NCBI GenBank assembly: GCA_000416275.1
Contig: ASZJ01000147.1
Coordinates: 1-64,000 of the forward strand
Direction: 5' to 3'
Length of the DNA: 64,000 bases
From: Osedax symbiont Rs1
GTDB taxonomy: Bacteria > Pseudomonadota > Gammaproteobacteria > Pseudomonadales > Balneatricaceae
The notes under the pieces are model-generated. The model did not search any database. It saw only the letters and a program-made list of their open reading frames with translations, and had not been told where the DNA came from. Every line of letters starts with the position of its first letter. Position 1 is the stretch's first letter. Made by a program: the position numbers and the translations under genes. Of this stretch, positions 7,305-15,468 are shown piece by piece.

Positions 7305-8936
7305 ATGACAATAACCTTGGAGAAAATTCGGAATAATGTGATTGGGGAAGGTATGCTGTTCAATACTGCTTTTGGCAGCAAGCCGATGGTTTATGCGGAT
7401 TATACGGCCTCTGGACGTTCACTAGCGTTTGTTGAAGAGGCAATTAGTCAGTTTGTATTACCTTATTATGCGAACACCCATTCTGAAACTTCTTTTACTG
7501 GTAAGCAGAGTACCCAGTATCGCGAACAAGCGAGAGCGGCTATTCACAGTGCATTAAATACCGGGGCGCATCACAAGGTTATTTTTACTGGATCCGGAGC
7601 TACGGCTGCGATCAACAAATTAATCGATATGCTGAATTTGCGTCTACCCGCTGAGTTAAATGCCCAGTATCAATTTGAAAGTGCGATTAAAGAAGCAGAT
7701 CGGCCAGTGGTTTTTATTGGCCCGTACGAGCATCACTCAAATGAACTGCCGTGGCGTGAAAGTATTGCAACGCTGGTCGCCATTCCGTTCGATGCAACAG
7801 GTCAGATAGATACTGAATATCTAGAGCGCCAGTTGCAGCAGTATCAAGGCAGACCTAAACTGATCGGCAGTTTTTCTGCGGCATCCAATGTTACAGGCTT
7901 GAAAACAGATGTGGCAAAAGTGTCTGCTCTACTGCACAAATACGGTGCAATGTCCTGTTGGGATTATGCCGCGGCCGCCCCCTATGTGACAATTGATATG
8001 AGTGGGGATCAGCTGGATGCCGTGTTTATATCGACCCACAAGTTTATTGGTGGTCCAGGTACTCCAGGGCTTTTGATCGTCAATGGAGAGCTGTTAACTA
8101 ACTCGGTACCTGCAGTGCCCGGTGGAGGTACAGTGATGTACGTCTCACCTAATAGCCACACTTTTGTGGCAGATATTGAGCGGCGGGAAGAAGGTGGAAC
8201 TCCGAGTATTGTCGAGTCGATTCGCGCTGGTTTAGTGTTTAAAATTCAACAGCAGATTGGCACAAAAAATATTGAGCGCTTAGAGCGCAACTATATTGAA
8301 CAAGCACTACAACGCTTGTCAAAACTACAGAATTTTCAGATACTTGGCTGTAATACCGCGTCACGTTTATCAATCTTATCATTTAATATTAAGCATAATG
8401 ACAGTGTTTTGCACTATGGGTTTGTGGTGGCGCTGTTGAATGATATCTTTGGTATTCAAGCGAGAGGTGGCTGTTCTTGTGCCGGACCTTATGGGCATGA
8501 ATTGTTGGATCTTTCAGCGAGTAGAAGCGCCGCCATAGAGGGGCAGTTACACGAGGGGTACATGGTGTTAAGGCCCGGCTGGACCCGGCTTAATTTCAAC
8601 TATTTTATTGACCAAAACACCTTTGATTACCTAATCGGAGCGCTGACTTTAGTCGCTGAACACGGTTGGCGGCTACTGGCTAGTTACCAGTTTAATCAAG
8701 AGTCTGGAACTTGGGAGTATTTAGCCGGTCACTCAGCTACGACCTTATCCCTAGATGATTTGCTCGATAGTGCGGTGCTCGACAAAATAAGTCAGCAAAC
8801 GGTTAGCAGCGCTAGCTTAGCTGAATATTTAGTACAAGGTGAGCAGATACTGCTGGCGGCAAAGGCCGATAAAGATCGACAGCCTTTAAACCTCAGTGCG
8901 GCTGCTGAGGAATTACGCTGGTTCGCACTCGCTTAA
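7305..8936 (+). CDS. Class-V aminotransferase-fold PLP enzyme
   Basis: A 543-residue PLP-dependent protein of the cysteine-desulfurase/class-V aminotransferase fold. Visible features are the N-terminal substrate loop VYADYTASGRS, the glycine-rich cofactor segment FTGSGATAAINK (about 94-105), the PLP aspartate region CWDYAAAAPY, the Schiff-base lysine in ISTHKFIGGPGTPG (Lys246), and a cysteine loop RGGCSCAGPYGH (about 386-397) placed like the catalytic loop of desulfurases. It is longer than IscS/SufS (about 400-410) through a C-terminal extension of over 100 residues. GGAG at 7295-7298 selects ATG 7305; the frame opens earlier at TTG 7293. No Fe-S assembly genes are near, so a dedicated role in amino-acid metabolism under the divergent Lrp-type regulator is more likely than cluster assembly. 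The substrate is unknown. Confidence 0.8.
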   Translation: MTITLEKIRNNVIGEGMLFNTAFGSKPMVYADYTASGRSLAFVEEAISQFVLPYYANTHSETSFTGKQSTQYREQARAAIHSALNTGAHHKVIFTGSGATAAINKLIDMLNLRLPAELNAQYQFESAIKEADRPVVFIGPYEHHSNELPWRESIATLVAIPFDATGQIDTEYLERQLQQYQGRPKLIGSFSAASNVTGLKTDVAKVSALLHKYGAMSCWDYAAAAPYVTIDMSGDQLDAVFISTHKFIGGPGTPGLLIVNGELLTNSVPAVPGGGTVMYVSPNSHTFVADIERREEGGTPSIVESIRAGLVFKIQQQIGTKNIERLERNYIEQALQRLSKLQNFQILGCNTASRLSILSFNIKHNDSVLHYGFVVALLNDIFGIQARGGCSCAGPYGHELLDLSASRSAAIEGQLHEGYMVLRPGWTRLNFNYFIDQNTFDYLIGALTLVAEHGWRLLASYQFNQESGTWEYLAGHSATTLSLDDLLDSAVLDKISQQTVSSASLAEYLVQGEQILLAAKADKDRQPLNLSAAAEELRWFALA

Positions 8937-8942
8937 TATTGC

Positions 8943-9066
8943 GAGACCTCTACCTAACGTTGCGAGCGAAGGTAAGACAAGGAAAAAACGCTCAAATAGC
9001 GGGTTATTATCGCCGTATTACCGAGCGCAGTTATCATACCCTCTGGGTAAGTTGTGCAGAGCTCTC
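8943..9066 (-). mobile_element. Family-2 MITE-like element, short copy
   Basis: A 124-bp element with ends GAGACCTC and GAGCTCTC, flanked by perfect 5-bp direct repeats ATTGC (8938-8942 and 9067-9071). Internally it carries the family landmarks in reverse: GTTGCGAGCGAAGGTAAGAC, then CGCCGTATTACCGAGCGC. About 60-115 bp of the longer copies are missing from its centre. It was inserted right after the stop codon (8934-8936) of the PLP-enzyme gene, and separates it from the next gene. Confidence 0.9.
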
Positions 9067-9144
9067 ATTGCAGTAAATTAGTACTTGTCGAATGTTTAAA
9101 ACAGGTGTAATTTCTTGCACTTGTTTGCTGTTTTAGGAAGTTTG

Positions 9145-10197
9145 ATGAAGCGTATTAATGTAGAGCCAGCCTGGATTTTTAAAGATGAAAATGGCAGCCG
9201 TTTAGACCCACAGTTATTTTTGCTGATCAGTGCTATTCACGAGCAGGGCAAGCTAACCTTAGCTGCCGAGCAAGTCGGCATATCCTATCGCCATAGTTGG
9301 AATATCCTCAAGCATTGGGCAGCTTTTTTTGGTTGCGAGTTAGTTTATCTGCACAAAGGTCGCGGTGCAGTACTGTCGCCATTAGGCGAAAAGCTACTCT
9401 GGGCTCAGCAGCGTTTAATCGCCAGATTAGAACCGCAGCTAAAAAGCTTTGCCTCTGAAATAAATTTAGAAATTCAGCGCAGTTTAGAGGGGGTTAAACC
9501 ACTGCTGAATGTGTATGCAAGTTTTGGTTACGCGGTTGAATTACTGCCTAATTTCACTAAAAATTATCAACTCAACCTGCAGTATAAAGAAGTGGAAGAG
9601 GCATTAATTGCCCTCAACAGAGGGCAGTGTGATCTAGCGGGTTTTCATTTGCCGGTAGAGTTACGCAGTGCAAAATACTTAACAACTTACCTGCGCCATC
9701 TGCGACCGCGCGCGCATAAAATAATTCGTTTTATAACCAGGCGTATGGGGCTGATGATCAAATCGGGCAATCCCATGCAAATTCAAGGTCTTCAGGATCT
9801 GTTAGAGAATAATGTTCAATTTATCAACCGCGAGCCATCATCCGGCACGCGCTGTCTATTTGAAGAGTTACTGGCGAATGAAGATTTACCGGTAGAGTCA
9901 ATTAACGGCTTTGATGATGTTGAGTACACACATTCAGCGGTCGCCGCCTACGTGGCAGCAGGTATGGCGGATGTTGGTTTTGGGGTTGAAGCCGCCGCCA
10001 AGAAGTTCTCGTTAGATTTTATTCCCTTAACCACCGAGCACTACTTATTTGTCTGCCATAACAAAACCTTACAGCAAGAGGCAATGCAGCGGTTTTTAGC
10101 TGAAATACGCTCAACCGAATTTATGCAAAAAGTAGCGACTTTAGCAGGGTATTCCCCCGAGCAATGTGGCGAAGTAGTCAGCGTCGAAGATTTATAG
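9145..10197 (+). CDS. ModE-type HTH regulator with PBP-like domain
   Basis: A 350-residue protein with an N-terminal ModE/LysR-like winged helix (LAAEQVGISYRHSWNILK, about residues 31-50) and a C-terminal domain resembling periplasmic-binding-protein folds (PBP_like). Typical motifs of the latter are REPSSGTRCLFEELL and YTHSAVAAYVAAGMADVGFGVEAAAKKF. Proteins of this design sense small ligands such as molybdate, tungstate or other oxyanions, but the ligand here cannot be read. AGGA at 9135-9138 selects ATG 9145; the frame opens at 9115. Its 3' end overlaps the convergent DMT-transporter gene by 6 bp. Confidence 0.8.
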   Translation: MKRINVEPAWIFKDENGSRLDPQLFLLISAIHEQGKLTLAAEQVGISYRHSWNILKHWAAFFGCELVYLHKGRGAVLSPLGEKLLWAQQRLIARLEPQLKSFASEINLEIQRSLEGVKPLLNVYASFGYAVELLPNFTKNYQLNLQYKEVEEALIALNRGQCDLAGFHLPVELRSAKYLTTYLRHLRPRAHKIIRFITRRMGLMIKSGNPMQIQGLQDLLENNVQFINREPSSGTRCLFEELLANEDLPVESINGFDDVEYTHSAVAAYVAAGMADVGFGVEAAAKKFSLDFIPLTTEHYLFVCHNKTLQQEAMQRFLAEIRSTEFMQKVATLAGYSPEQCGEVVSVEDL

Positions 10198-11094
10198 ATG
10201 ACTTGACTGTGACTGCCGGCAGATAGTTTTCACTGGTTTGCGGGTTGTGGCAACCCCGGCTAAAATAATCGCTACCGCGATAAAATTACTGCTAGTTAAA
10301 GGCTCATCTAAGAACAGGATGCCAGAGAAAAAGGCGACTACTGGGATCACGTAATTAACATTTGAAATGAAACTTGGTCCGGTGCGTGCTACCAGTAAAA
10401 AGAAGAGGATAGAGGCAATACCCGTGGGAACGATACCCAGCCAGATAATGGCTGATAGGGATAGGTAGCTAACCTGATCAATATTGGCGAACCCTGAGCT
10501 GATAGCTAGCGGCAGAGAAAGTATACTGGCAGAAATCAACATGCCGGCTCCCGCTACTAACGGATCAAATTTTGGCAGTAATCTAATCACAATCGTTTGT
10601 AGCGCATAGCAAGTCGCTGCGGTAAACACTGCAAGTTGCGCTATTAGACTACCACTGCCGTCGAACTGCGGGCCTAATAGCAGTGCGACTCCGGCAAAGC
10701 TAATTACGCAGCCGATTAATTTAAATTTATTGAGTCGCTCATTTTCAACAAAAAAATGAGCCAACAGTATGGTCATTATTGGCATAAAGGTCATCAGCAC
10801 GCCTGTAGTACCAGAGCTAATAGAAAGTTGCCCCCAGGAGATGAGAAAGAAGGGCAGAGCATTTCCTAGTAAACCTAAAATGAAAAAGGCAGTCCAGGAC
10901 TTAATATCCCAAGGCAAGCGTTTTCCTTTGAAGAATACCGCGATCGTTAGAATAATAGCGCCGAGGCCAATTCGCAAAGATGACACTTGGATTGCGCTAA
11001 AATCGGCGACGGCAATCGCGGTGAATAAAAATGAAGTTCCCCACATAAATACCAGGGTGGAAAACAGTAGCCAGTTTATTTTTTGCGGTGACAT
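10192..11094 (-). CDS. DMT superfamily (EamA) transporter
   Basis: A 300-residue inner-membrane protein with about ten hydrophobic segments arranged as two EamA repeats. The first has WGTSFLFTAIAV and ISSGTTGVLMTFMPIM; the second has WLGIVPTGIASILFFLLVARTGPSFISNVNYVIPVVAFF and FLDEPLT. This is the usual length and layout of drug/metabolite exporters such as RhaT/YdcZ-like EamA proteins. The substrate is unknown; the family commonly exports amino acids or metabolites. It is convergent with the ModE-type regulator and followed downstream only by it, so it is probably a single-gene transcript. Confidence 0.88.
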   Translation of the reverse strand: MSPQKINWLLFSTLVFMWGTSFLFTAIAVADFSAIQVSSLRIGLGAIILTIAVFFKGKRLPWDIKSWTAFFILGLLGNALPFFLISWGQLSISSGTTGVLMTFMPIMTILLAHFFVENERLNKFKLIGCVISFAGVALLLGPQFDGSGSLIAQLAVFTAATCYALQTIVIRLLPKFDPLVAGAGMLISASILSLPLAISSGFANIDQVSYLSLSAIIWLGIVPTGIASILFFLLVARTGPSFISNVNYVIPVVAFFSGILFLDEPLTSSNFIAVAIILAGVATTRKPVKTICRQSQSSHL

Positions 11095-11163
11095 AACAGC
11101 TTAAATCTCAGTGAAAAAGGAGTAATTAATAAAAAGGTGGCTAAGAGGCGGGTGCCTCAATAA

Positions 11164-11925
11164 CTACTGTTGCTGGTTATTCCAGTGGATGCACTGCTCA
11201 AGAGTGATGCCTTTTCCACCAAAAATATCTAGCGCACTACCTATAGTCAAATCAATTTTCCCCGCAGATAGTTGCTGTACATACTCGAGATCAGCTAGAG
11301 ATCTTGCGCCGCCAGCGTAAGTGACAGGAATATCCGCATACTCGGTTAGTTTTTCGACCAGTTTATGATCTATGCCTCCTTGCAGTCCTTCAACGTCAGC
11401 GCTATGCACTAAAAATTCAGCACAAAAATCGGCTAATTTGTGCAAAGTTTTACCATCAATAATAGTATCGGTTAAGGTCTGCCAGCGATTGGTGGCGATG
11501 CGCCAACCCCCATCAATACTTCTACAGCTAAGGTCTAGTACCAGCGAATCTTTGCCAATTCGCTCAACTAAGGCCTCTAATTTAGACCAGCAAAACTGCT
11601 GGTTCTCAAACAAGTAAGAGGTGACAATGACATGGCTTGCCCCGGCGTCTAACCAGTGTTGCGCATTCTCTAAAGTAACCCCGCCGCCAAACTGTAATCC
11701 CTTTGGCCAAGTCGCCAGCGCTAGCTTAGCCTGAGTTTCATTGTTCGGTCCTAAGGCAATCACATGACCGCCGTGTAATTGATCTTGCTGATAGAGAGCG
11801 GCGAAGTGAGCGGCGTCGAATTCGCTGACAAAGTTAGTGATTGCACCTTGGTCGTTGAGACTAGCTCCGACAATTTGCTTAACTTTACCTTGGTGAAGGT
11901 CGATACAAGGGCGAAAACGGGTCAT
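11164..11925 (-). CDS. hisA: HisA, eukaryotic-type ProFAR isomerase
   Basis: Phosphoribosylformimino-5-aminoimidazole carboxamide ribotide isomerase, a TIM-barrel enzyme of histidine synthesis. The 253-residue protein begins RFRPCIDLHQGKVKQIVG and has GLQFGGGVTLENAQHWLDAGA, LVLDLSCR, FLVHSADVEGLQGGID and VTYAGGARSLADL. These match the branch found in fungi and plants (yeast HIS6-type) rather than the usual bacterial HisA. The catalytic aspartates correspond to Asp in CIDLH and Asp in HSADVEG. No other his gene is near, so it is an isolated gene. It could complement or replace a canonical HisA elsewhere; the assignment to the eukaryotic-type branch is from recognition of motifs only. Confidence 0.82.
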   Translation of the reverse strand: MTRFRPCIDLHQGKVKQIVGASLNDQGAITNFVSEFDAAHFAALYQQDQLHGGHVIALGPNNETQAKLALATWPKGLQFGGGVTLENAQHWLDAGASHVIVTSYLFENQQFCWSKLEALVERIGKDSLVLDLSCRSIDGGWRIATNRWQTLTDTIIDGKTLHKLADFCAEFLVHSADVEGLQGGIDHKLVEKLTEYADIPVTYAGGARSLADLEYVQQLSAGKIDLTIGSALDIFGGKGITLEQCIHWNNQQQ

Positions 11926-12008
11926 TAGTTTGATCCTAATTAGTAGCTATTGGCAAAACAGCCATTGTATAGATAAGGCTTAAATAAGTCTCCCTAGATT
12001 GATAAGAA

Positions 12009-12193
12009 GAGACCTCTGTATAAGGTTGCGAGCGAAGGTAAGACCTGGCAAAAACCAGCGAGATAGCGGAGTTAGTATGCCCCTCCCTTTGGGTACAGTA
12101 TGCCCCTGTTTATGGGTATTACGGGTGTAAATTAACATGTTGAGCCGGTTTTTAACGCCGTATTACCGAGCGCGGTAGTTATGGCGAGCTCTC
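12009..12193 (-). mobile_element. Family-2 MITE-like element
   Basis: A 185-bp copy in reverse orientation with ends GAGACCTC and GAGCTCTC. The flanking 5-mers are AAGAA (12004-12008) and AAGAG (12194-12198), a 4/5 match consistent with an aged 5-bp duplication. Internal landmarks are GGTTGCGAGCGAAGGTAAGAC, TAGCGGAGTTAGTATGCCCC and AACGCCGTATTACCGAGCGC. It lies between the hisA-like gene and the YbdL-type aminotransferase gene, about 245 bp before the latter. The rest of the gap to 12438 shows nothing but the start region of that gene. Confidence 0.88.
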
Positions 12194-12438
12194 AAGAGCT
12201 GAAACTGTATACAATTGCGAATAGCTATGCTAAAAAATGTATTTAAAAATAAAGGTATAGCGAGTGATTGCAGGATGAAAGGCTATTGCGATAAGCGCCT
12301 TTATTTAGCGATTAGGATGCTTTGATTAGCTGTCGAGCTCAAGGTTAATCGGCAGTCAAATACCAGAGTAGGATAAAATTTTCTAGCGGTGATAGGTCGT
12401 GTCCGACTACTATCTAGCCGCTCAAATTAGGATTGATC

Positions 12439-13602
12439 ATGAAATATCCAGCGTCAAAACTGCCCGATGTAGGTACTACAATTTTTACTGTAATGTCACA
12501 GATGGCTACTGAGCATCAAGCGATTAATTTAGCCCAAGGTTTTCCGGATTTTAACGGGCCACAGGTTTTGCTGGATGCGGTAGATAAGCATGTGTCCAAT
12601 GGGAAAAACCAGTATGCTCCGATGACTGGGATTATTGAGCTCAGAGAGCAAATTGCCGCCAAGGTTGAAACAATCTACCAGAGAAAAGTCTGTCCACACA
12701 ATGAAGTGACTATCACCTCGGGCGCAACTGAAGCGATATATGCGGCGCTCGCCGCGGTTATCCATAAAGGGGATGAAGTGCTGGTCTTGGATCCTGCATT
12801 TGATTGTTATGACCCCGCAATAGTGTTGAATGGCGGCACTCCGGTTCATGTGCAGCTAGCCCCACCAGAATTTAAGATAGATTGGCAGGTGATCGCTGCA
12901 GCGATTACAGCTCGAACAAAATTGATCATTCTCAACTCTCCACACAATCCAACTGGCAGCATATTGACAGAGGATGACATCGAGCAGTTGACCAAGCTGG
13001 TGGCGGGGACGGATATCTTGCTGATCGGGGATGATGTCTATGAGCACATTATTTTTGATGGGGCTAAGCATTTAAGTTTTGTTAAATATGATGAGTTGTA
13101 TCAGCGCAGTTTTGTGATTTCTTCATTTGGTAAGACCTACCATGTCACTGGCTGGAAAATTGGCTATTGTATCGCGCCGGCGCATTTGACCCATGAGTTA
13201 CGTAAGGTCCATCAGTTTTTAAACTTTTGTAGCTCGTCACCGCTGCAGTATGCCCTTGTCGATGTTATGCAGCAGCAACCTCAGCACTACTTAGAGCTAC
13301 CGGCGTTTTATCAGCGCAAGCGGGATGTCTTTAATCAGTTAATGTCAGAGAGTAACTTTAGCGGTGCGCCAGCAGCTGGAAGCTATTTCCAAGTGCTAGA
13401 TTACTCCAAAATTAGCGATTTAGATGATATGGCTTTTTGCGAATACTTGACCAAAGAAGTAGGGGTCGCCGCTATTCCTATCTCAGTTTTTTGTCAAAAT
13501 CCGCCGCCGATGAAGTTGGTTAGATTTTGTTTTGCAAAAAGTGACGCGACACTAGAGCAAGCCTGTAAAAAATTAGTTAGTTTGCCGCGACAAATAAGAT
13601 AA
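12439..13602 (+). CDS. ybdL: Methionine/glutamine aminotransferase (YbdL-like)
   Basis: A class-I PLP aminotransferase of 387 residues. Features are NLAQGFPDF (substrate loop), SGATEAIYAAL (cofactor phosphate loop), NSPHNPTGS (PLP ring), GDDVYEH, and the Schiff-base lysine in SSFGKTYHVTGWKIGY. The arginine near the C-terminus in MKLVRFCFAK binds the alpha-carboxylate. YbdL-type enzymes transaminate 2-oxo-4-methylthiobutanoate (methionine salvage) using glutamine or aromatic amino acids. AGGA at 12429-12432 selects ATG 12439. The next gene, 113 bp on, is an omega-amidase, which removes the 2-oxoglutaramate produced when glutamine is donor; this pairing supports the assignment. Confidence 0.88.
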   Translation: MKYPASKLPDVGTTIFTVMSQMATEHQAINLAQGFPDFNGPQVLLDAVDKHVSNGKNQYAPMTGIIELREQIAAKVETIYQRKVCPHNEVTITSGATEAIYAALAAVIHKGDEVLVLDPAFDCYDPAIVLNGGTPVHVQLAPPEFKIDWQVIAAAITARTKLIILNSPHNPTGSILTEDDIEQLTKLVAGTDILLIGDDVYEHIIFDGAKHLSFVKYDELYQRSFVISSFGKTYHVTGWKIGYCIAPAHLTHELRKVHQFLNFCSSSPLQYALVDVMQQQPQHYLELPAFYQRKRDVFNQLMSESNFSGAPAAGSYFQVLDYSKISDLDDMAFCEYLTKEVGVAAIPISVFCQNPPPMKLVRFCFAKSDATLEQACKKLVSLPRQIR

Positions 13603-13715
13603 TTTCTAGCGGCAGAGTTTAGCGGGCTGGACTTGAATGTCTGCTTGAAGCAAGGCGCTAAAATTTAGTTGCCCTTCATTAGGAATAAATCTACTCACAA
13701 GAAAATAGGTGATTA

Positions 13716-14504
13716 ATGACCACGATGCGCGTAACTAGTGTACAAAGTATTTTACACTGGGAGAGAGAGGCAGAGAATTTGCAGATGTTTGCGCAGCAGA
13801 TAGCGCATTTAAAAGGCCATACGGATTTGATAGTGCTGCCGGAAATGTTTAACAGTGGGTTTTCTATGCAGCCGGCAAAGGTGGCGCAAAGCATGCAAGG
13901 CAATACCGTTAAGTGGATGCAGCAACAAGCGGAGCAGCTAAATGCTGCGATTTGCGGCAGTTTAGCGATCCAGCAAGAAATAGCGGGCAAGAGCAATTAT
14001 CTGAATAAGTTTATCTTTGTGCACCCAGATGGCTCAGTTGATCACTATAACAAGCGTCACTGTTTTAGAATGTCAGGAGAAAATACCTTGTACCAAGGGG
14101 GTAGTGAGCGAGTGGTGATCAATTATCGTGATTGGAGAATCCTGCCTCAGGTATGTTATGACTTGAGATTTCCGGTTTTTTCGCGCAATCGAAATGACTA
14201 TGATCTGGCCATTTATGTGGCTAATTGGCCTGCGGTTAGGCGGATGCCCTGGCGGATATTATTGCCGGCGCGCGCCGTGGAAAACCTGGCTTATGTGGTT
14301 GCTGTCAATCGCCTAGGTGAGGATGCCAATGCTATTGAGCACAGTGGAGATTCTCTAGTGATCGACTTTAAAGGAAATACAGTCTGTGATCATCAAAGCA
14401 CTGTTAGTGTGTACACCAATACCTTGGATTTATCAACTCTACGAAGTTTTCGGGAAAAGTTTCCCGCATGGCTAGATGCGGATGCTTTCAGCCTGGAAAT
14501 GTAA
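13716..14504 (+). CDS. yafV: Omega-amidase (YafV/Nit2-like)
   Basis: A cytoplasmic nitrilase-superfamily amidase of 262 residues. The catalytic triad is visible: Glu in VLPEMFNSGF, Lys in YNKRHCF, and the nucleophile Cys in PQVCYDLRFP. The ANWPAVRRMPW segment is typical of the YafV/Nit2 branch, which hydrolyses 2-oxoglutaramate to 2-oxoglutarate and ammonia. AGGTG lies 5 bp before the ATG. Its position behind the YbdL-type aminotransferase gene suggests a linked glutamine transaminase/omega-amidase pathway that pulls methionine transamination forward. The gap of 113 bp leaves open whether they share a transcript. Confidence 0.87.
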   Translation: MTTMRVTSVQSILHWEREAENLQMFAQQIAHLKGHTDLIVLPEMFNSGFSMQPAKVAQSMQGNTVKWMQQQAEQLNAAICGSLAIQQEIAGKSNYLNKFIFVHPDGSVDHYNKRHCFRMSGENTLYQGGSERVVINYRDWRILPQVCYDLRFPVFSRNRNDYDLAIYVANWPAVRRMPWRILLPARAVENLAYVVAVNRLGEDANAIEHSGDSLVIDFKGNTVCDHQSTVSVYTNTLDLSTLRSFREKFPAWLDADAFSLEM

Positions 14505-14631
14505 ACCAAACTGAATCCTCATCTAGTCTTCAGTTTGACTTAGGGGGATTATAAACAAGTATCACATGCCCCGCAGGGTGGATAGCTAAGAGCTAATCTC
14601 CCCGGTCAAAAAAACTTGGCAGAAACTCGTA

Positions 14632-14791
14632 CCTGAATCGGTGACTTCACTGCACCACATAGCGCAAGCTCTTGATTCTACAGCGGTTAGAAAAATACCC
14701 GCTGAACCTATGGGTGCAGCTAAGATTTTTCAATTCCACTGTAAAACCAATATCTTACACTCTGTATTCGCTTTGAAGTCACGGATTCAGG
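14632..14791 (+). mobile_element. Family-1 MITE-like element (copy B)
   Basis: A 160-bp element with terminal inverted repeats CCTGAATCGGTGACTTCA and TGAAGTCACGGATTCAGG (one mismatch). Its flanks TCGTA and TAGTT do not form a clean duplication, so the target repeat has decayed or the copy was rearranged. It lies in a 960-bp gap (14505-15468) with no accepted gene. The stretch 14792-15183 holds an isolated TTATCCACA at 14833 and nothing else I can name. Confidence 0.85.
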
Positions 14792-15183
14792 TAGTTCATT
14801 AACGGCGTTATCCTGCGGCTATATGCTGCTCGTTATCCACAGACAGGATCTGGGAGCTGTTCAGAGGCGTCCTTAGCTAAAATAGCTATCAATCCAATCA
14901 CTAAAGATGGTATTGTTTGTGTACTGGAACTGAATTATTAGTGTTTTAGTATATGTGTAGAGGTTTTTCTCCTTGGTCGTCTACATAATGATTAGTTGGG
15001 TTGCTTGCCAACACTAAGGGTCACTAAATGGCAGTTGATGGTCATATAGTGATCCTTAGCTGCTTTGTCTTTTTTAAACGAGTCAGTAGTGCTGATTTTT
15101 GTGGACTCGTTCTCCTATCAGTATAAAATGAATTTTCCGCTGTTTTTGTGCTTAATAAGTCATCGCAGTGTTAAAAATACCTT

Positions 15184-15422
15184 GAGACCTTTGCATAACT
15201 TACCTTCAGGGTATGCCAGTGGGTATGATAGCTGCGCTCGGTAATACGGCGTTAAAAACCGGCTCAATATGCTCACCTACACCAGTTATACCCATAAAAG
15301 AAGGGCGCACTGTGCCCAAAGTGAGGGGCATACTATACCCAAAGTGAGGGGCATACTAACTCCGCTATTTCGCCGGTTTTTTTCTTGTTTTATCTTCGCT
15401 GGCAACGTTATGCAAAGGTCTC
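15184..15422 (+). mobile_element. Family-2 MITE-like element, longest copy
   Basis: A 239-bp element with terminal inverted repeats GAGACCTTTGCATAAC at the left and the reverse complement GTTATGCAAAGGTCTC at the right. It is flanked by perfect 5-bp direct repeats ACCTT (15179-15183 and 15423-15427). Inside, a segment of about 23 bp containing CCCAAAGTGAGGGGCATACTA is duplicated in tandem; the copy at 38122 has it once. It lies 46 bp before the GTG of the PhnA-like gene and may carry that gene's promoter or have displaced it. Confidence 0.92.
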
Positions 15423-15468
15423 ACCTTAATTATTCCTGTATAAAATTCCTTTTATCGAGTAAATATCT

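Noticed and set aside
14833-14841. Perfect DnaA box TTATCCACA
   Set aside because: A single box without a cluster, AT-rich unwinding element or dnaA/dnaN nearby is expected by chance; not a replication origin.
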